From Paucibacter sp. PLA-PC-4 (GTDB lineage: Bacteria; Pseudomonadota; Gammaproteobacteria; Burkholderiales; Burkholderiaceae_C), in NCBI RefSeq assembly GCF_026241155.1, contig NZ_JAPFGP010000012.1, positions 124,001-188,000 on the forward strand: a stretch of 64,000 nt of DNA. The letters are read 5' to 3'. Below the pieces are notes generated by a model. The model was not told the DNA's origin and ran no database searches. It worked only from the letters and a program-made list of their open reading frames with translations. Shown here one piece after another: positions 62,924-64,000 of this stretch. Within the stretch, counting starts at the first letter, position 1, and each line of letters starts with the position of its first letter. Made by a program: the position numbers and the translations under genes.

Positions 62924-63015
62924 GGCGGGGCCGAGTGTTGTCGGCCTGACGTCTGAATGCCACAGCGGCGGCAAAGGTGCCGCCATACGCTGCCACCGGT
63001 AGCACCGGTCGAACC

Positions 63016-64000
63016 CTAGCGGAACACCGGGCCGAGAAAGAGGTAGACCGCGCTCGGGCCCGCGCGGGTGTGACCGAGCGCGAAGTAAAAGGGGCCGAAG
63101 CGGGTATCGACGGCCAGAAACCCGCTGGCGGCCAGCTTCAAGTCGCCGGGGCCGACGATCTGGCCGCGCTGCACACCCCCACCGGCCTCCAGCGAGAAGC
63201 CGGCCCGCACGGCCTGGCCCAGGCCCAGCGGCATCTGGCCGATGCGCTTGGCCATCACCAGCCGGGCCAGCGCGATGTTCTGACCCTGCAGCGAGGCATC
63301 CGGGCTGCCCGACAGGCGCAAGAAGCCACCCAGGCTGCGATCGCTGCCGTAGCTGCCGTGCGCCAGTTCTAGATAGACGTGGCCGGCCCAGGCACGCCAC
63401 TGAAAGGCGCTCATCGCTGCCAGGCCGAGCTGTAGCGAGCCCCCTTGCACGTCCGAGTGCAGCAGGTCCAGGCGCAGGTCCAGCAGCTGGCCGCGGCTGG
63501 GGAAGGCGACCGAGTCCAGGCTGTCGACGCGTAGTTGGCCATAGACAGTGCCAAATCGCTGGCGCTGTCCTCCCTGCAAGGCAACCTCGGGCACCAGCAT
63601 ACGCACGCGGTTGCTCAGGCCGCCGACACCCAGACGCACATCGCCCCAGTTGCCCAGGCGCCGGCCCAGAGCTACCTCGTTGCGGCTGCTGCTGTAGGCA
63701 TAGCGGCCGATGCGTCGGCCGTTGTCGAACAGATCGGCATCGCTGCTCTCGGAGCGCAGGCTGGGCGCGACAAACCAGGGCGAGCCCGCGCCCAGCGGCT
63801 GCAGCAGCTCGGTGCTCAACTCGCGGCGGGCGCCCAGTCGCAGCGTGCTGCGCAGCTCGGCGCCCCAGCGGTTGAGCCAGCCCAGGTGGTGCATCGCGAC
63901 GACGGAGAAACGGTTGGTGTCATCAAAATTGCTGTAAAGATCCAGACCCAGGCGCAGGCGGCTGAAGGCCCAGTCGGCCTCGCTGACCCGCAGCGTGATG
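63016..64000 (-). CDS. Patatin/BamA-type outer-membrane protein, N-terminus beyond window
   Basis: The frame is open from the right window edge to the stop at 63016, about 328 visible residues. It is a surface-antigen D15/BamA-like barrel: repeated amphipathic strands such as FSRLRLGLDLYSNFDDTNRF and LNRWGAELRSTLRLG, then L-R-V-D-S-L-D-S-V-A-F-P-S-R-G, the BamA-family lid loop. It ends FLGPVFR with an aromatic near the end. This C-terminal part is what PlpD-type patatin phospholipase autotransporters (type Vd) carry; the catalytic patatin domain would be outside the window, so the call is provisional. Confidence 0.72.
   Translation of the reverse strand, partial: ITLRVSEADWAFSRLRLGLDLYSNFDDTNRFSVVAMHHLGWLNRWGAELRSTLRLGARRELSTELLQPLGAGSPWFVAPSLRSESSDADLFDNGRRIGRYAYSSSRNEVALGRRLGNWGDVRLGVGGLSNRVRMLVPEVALQGGQRQRFGTVYGQLRVDSLDSVAFPSRGQLLDLRLDLLHSDVQGGSLQLGLAAMSAFQWRAWAGHVYLELAHGSYGSDRSLGGFLRLSGSPDASLQGQNIALARLVMAKRIGQMPLGLGQAVRAGFSLEAGGGVQRGQIVGPGDLKLAASGFLAVDTRFGPFYFALGHTRAGPSAVYLFLGPVFR

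Noticed and set aside
62688-63005. 105-codon minus-strand frame after the HTH gene
   Set aside because: Arg/Pro/Ala-rich composition of an out-of-frame high-GC reading; the alternative frame with a lipobox is preferred, though weakly.

Overview
The window is about 64 kb of high-GC bacterial chromosome, densely coding, with no rRNA, tRNA, CRISPR array or insertion sequence that I can recognise. The gene content (DUF3460 and DUF1841 proteins, a minCDE operon, a flgAMN/flgB-L flagellar cluster, a DusC-type dihydrouridine synthase, scpA, sulP) points to a motile betaproteobacterium, most likely order Burkholderiales (Rubrivivax/Leptothrix/Roseateles-like). This placement is inferred from gene families and GC content, not from a marker-gene search.

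Layout. (1) 1-13166, minus strand: one long flagellar operon flgBCDEFGHIJKL (rod, hook, P and L rings, hook-associated proteins), followed without a real gap by an EAL/HDOD signalling protein and a multi-PAS sensor that runs off the left edge. (2) 13304-14993, plus strand, divergent: flgA, flgM with a clear sigma-28 promoter, and flgN, closed by a hairpin terminator. (3) 15025-22709: DUF1841, orphan ParA, MaoC hydratase, LuxR-type response regulator, scpA, DUF3460, SulP permease, metG and a small TTG-start basic protein. (4) 22710-23613: a 0.9-kb non-coding stretch holding three copies, plus partial copies, of a two-part repeat whose left half contains DnaA-box sequence. It lies directly upstream of minCDE (23614-25612). 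(5) 25634-28539: VF530 protein, acyltransferase, another copy of the repeat, a chemoreceptor and a 2Fe-2S ferredoxin. (6) 28577-35409, plus: DUF502 membrane protein, then M3 peptidase, YgjP-like metallopeptidase, dusC, MscS channel and SUI1 factor with start/stop codons overlapping from gene to gene. (7) 35413-41321, minus: MFS exporter with an ornithine-cyclodeaminase-like enzyme, GNAT, GrpB, methyltransferase, YggL, and a toxin-antitoxin pair whose PIN toxin is frameshifted. (8) 41400-49977, minus: a seven-gene unit encoding an adaptor, ABC ATPase, TolC-like channel, two FtsX/MacB-type permeases, a sigma-54-type response regulator and its histidine kinase. It is preceded by a near-consensus -24/-12 promoter and upstream palindromes. 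(9) 50130-64000: dbpA, a secreted protein/M48 peptidase/lipoprotein trio, glnS with an RlmN-family gene, a CoA-transferase, ispD-map, an outer-membrane barrel protein divergent from an HTH regulator, and the C-terminal part of a patatin/BamA-type protein.

The two most interesting points are the self-contained sigma-54-controlled efflux unit, where sensor, activator, predicted promoter, predicted enhancer and transporter are all visible together, and the DnaA-box-containing two-part repeat family, whose four full copies all face the start of the next gene. Function calls rest on motif recognition by eye; no database search was run.
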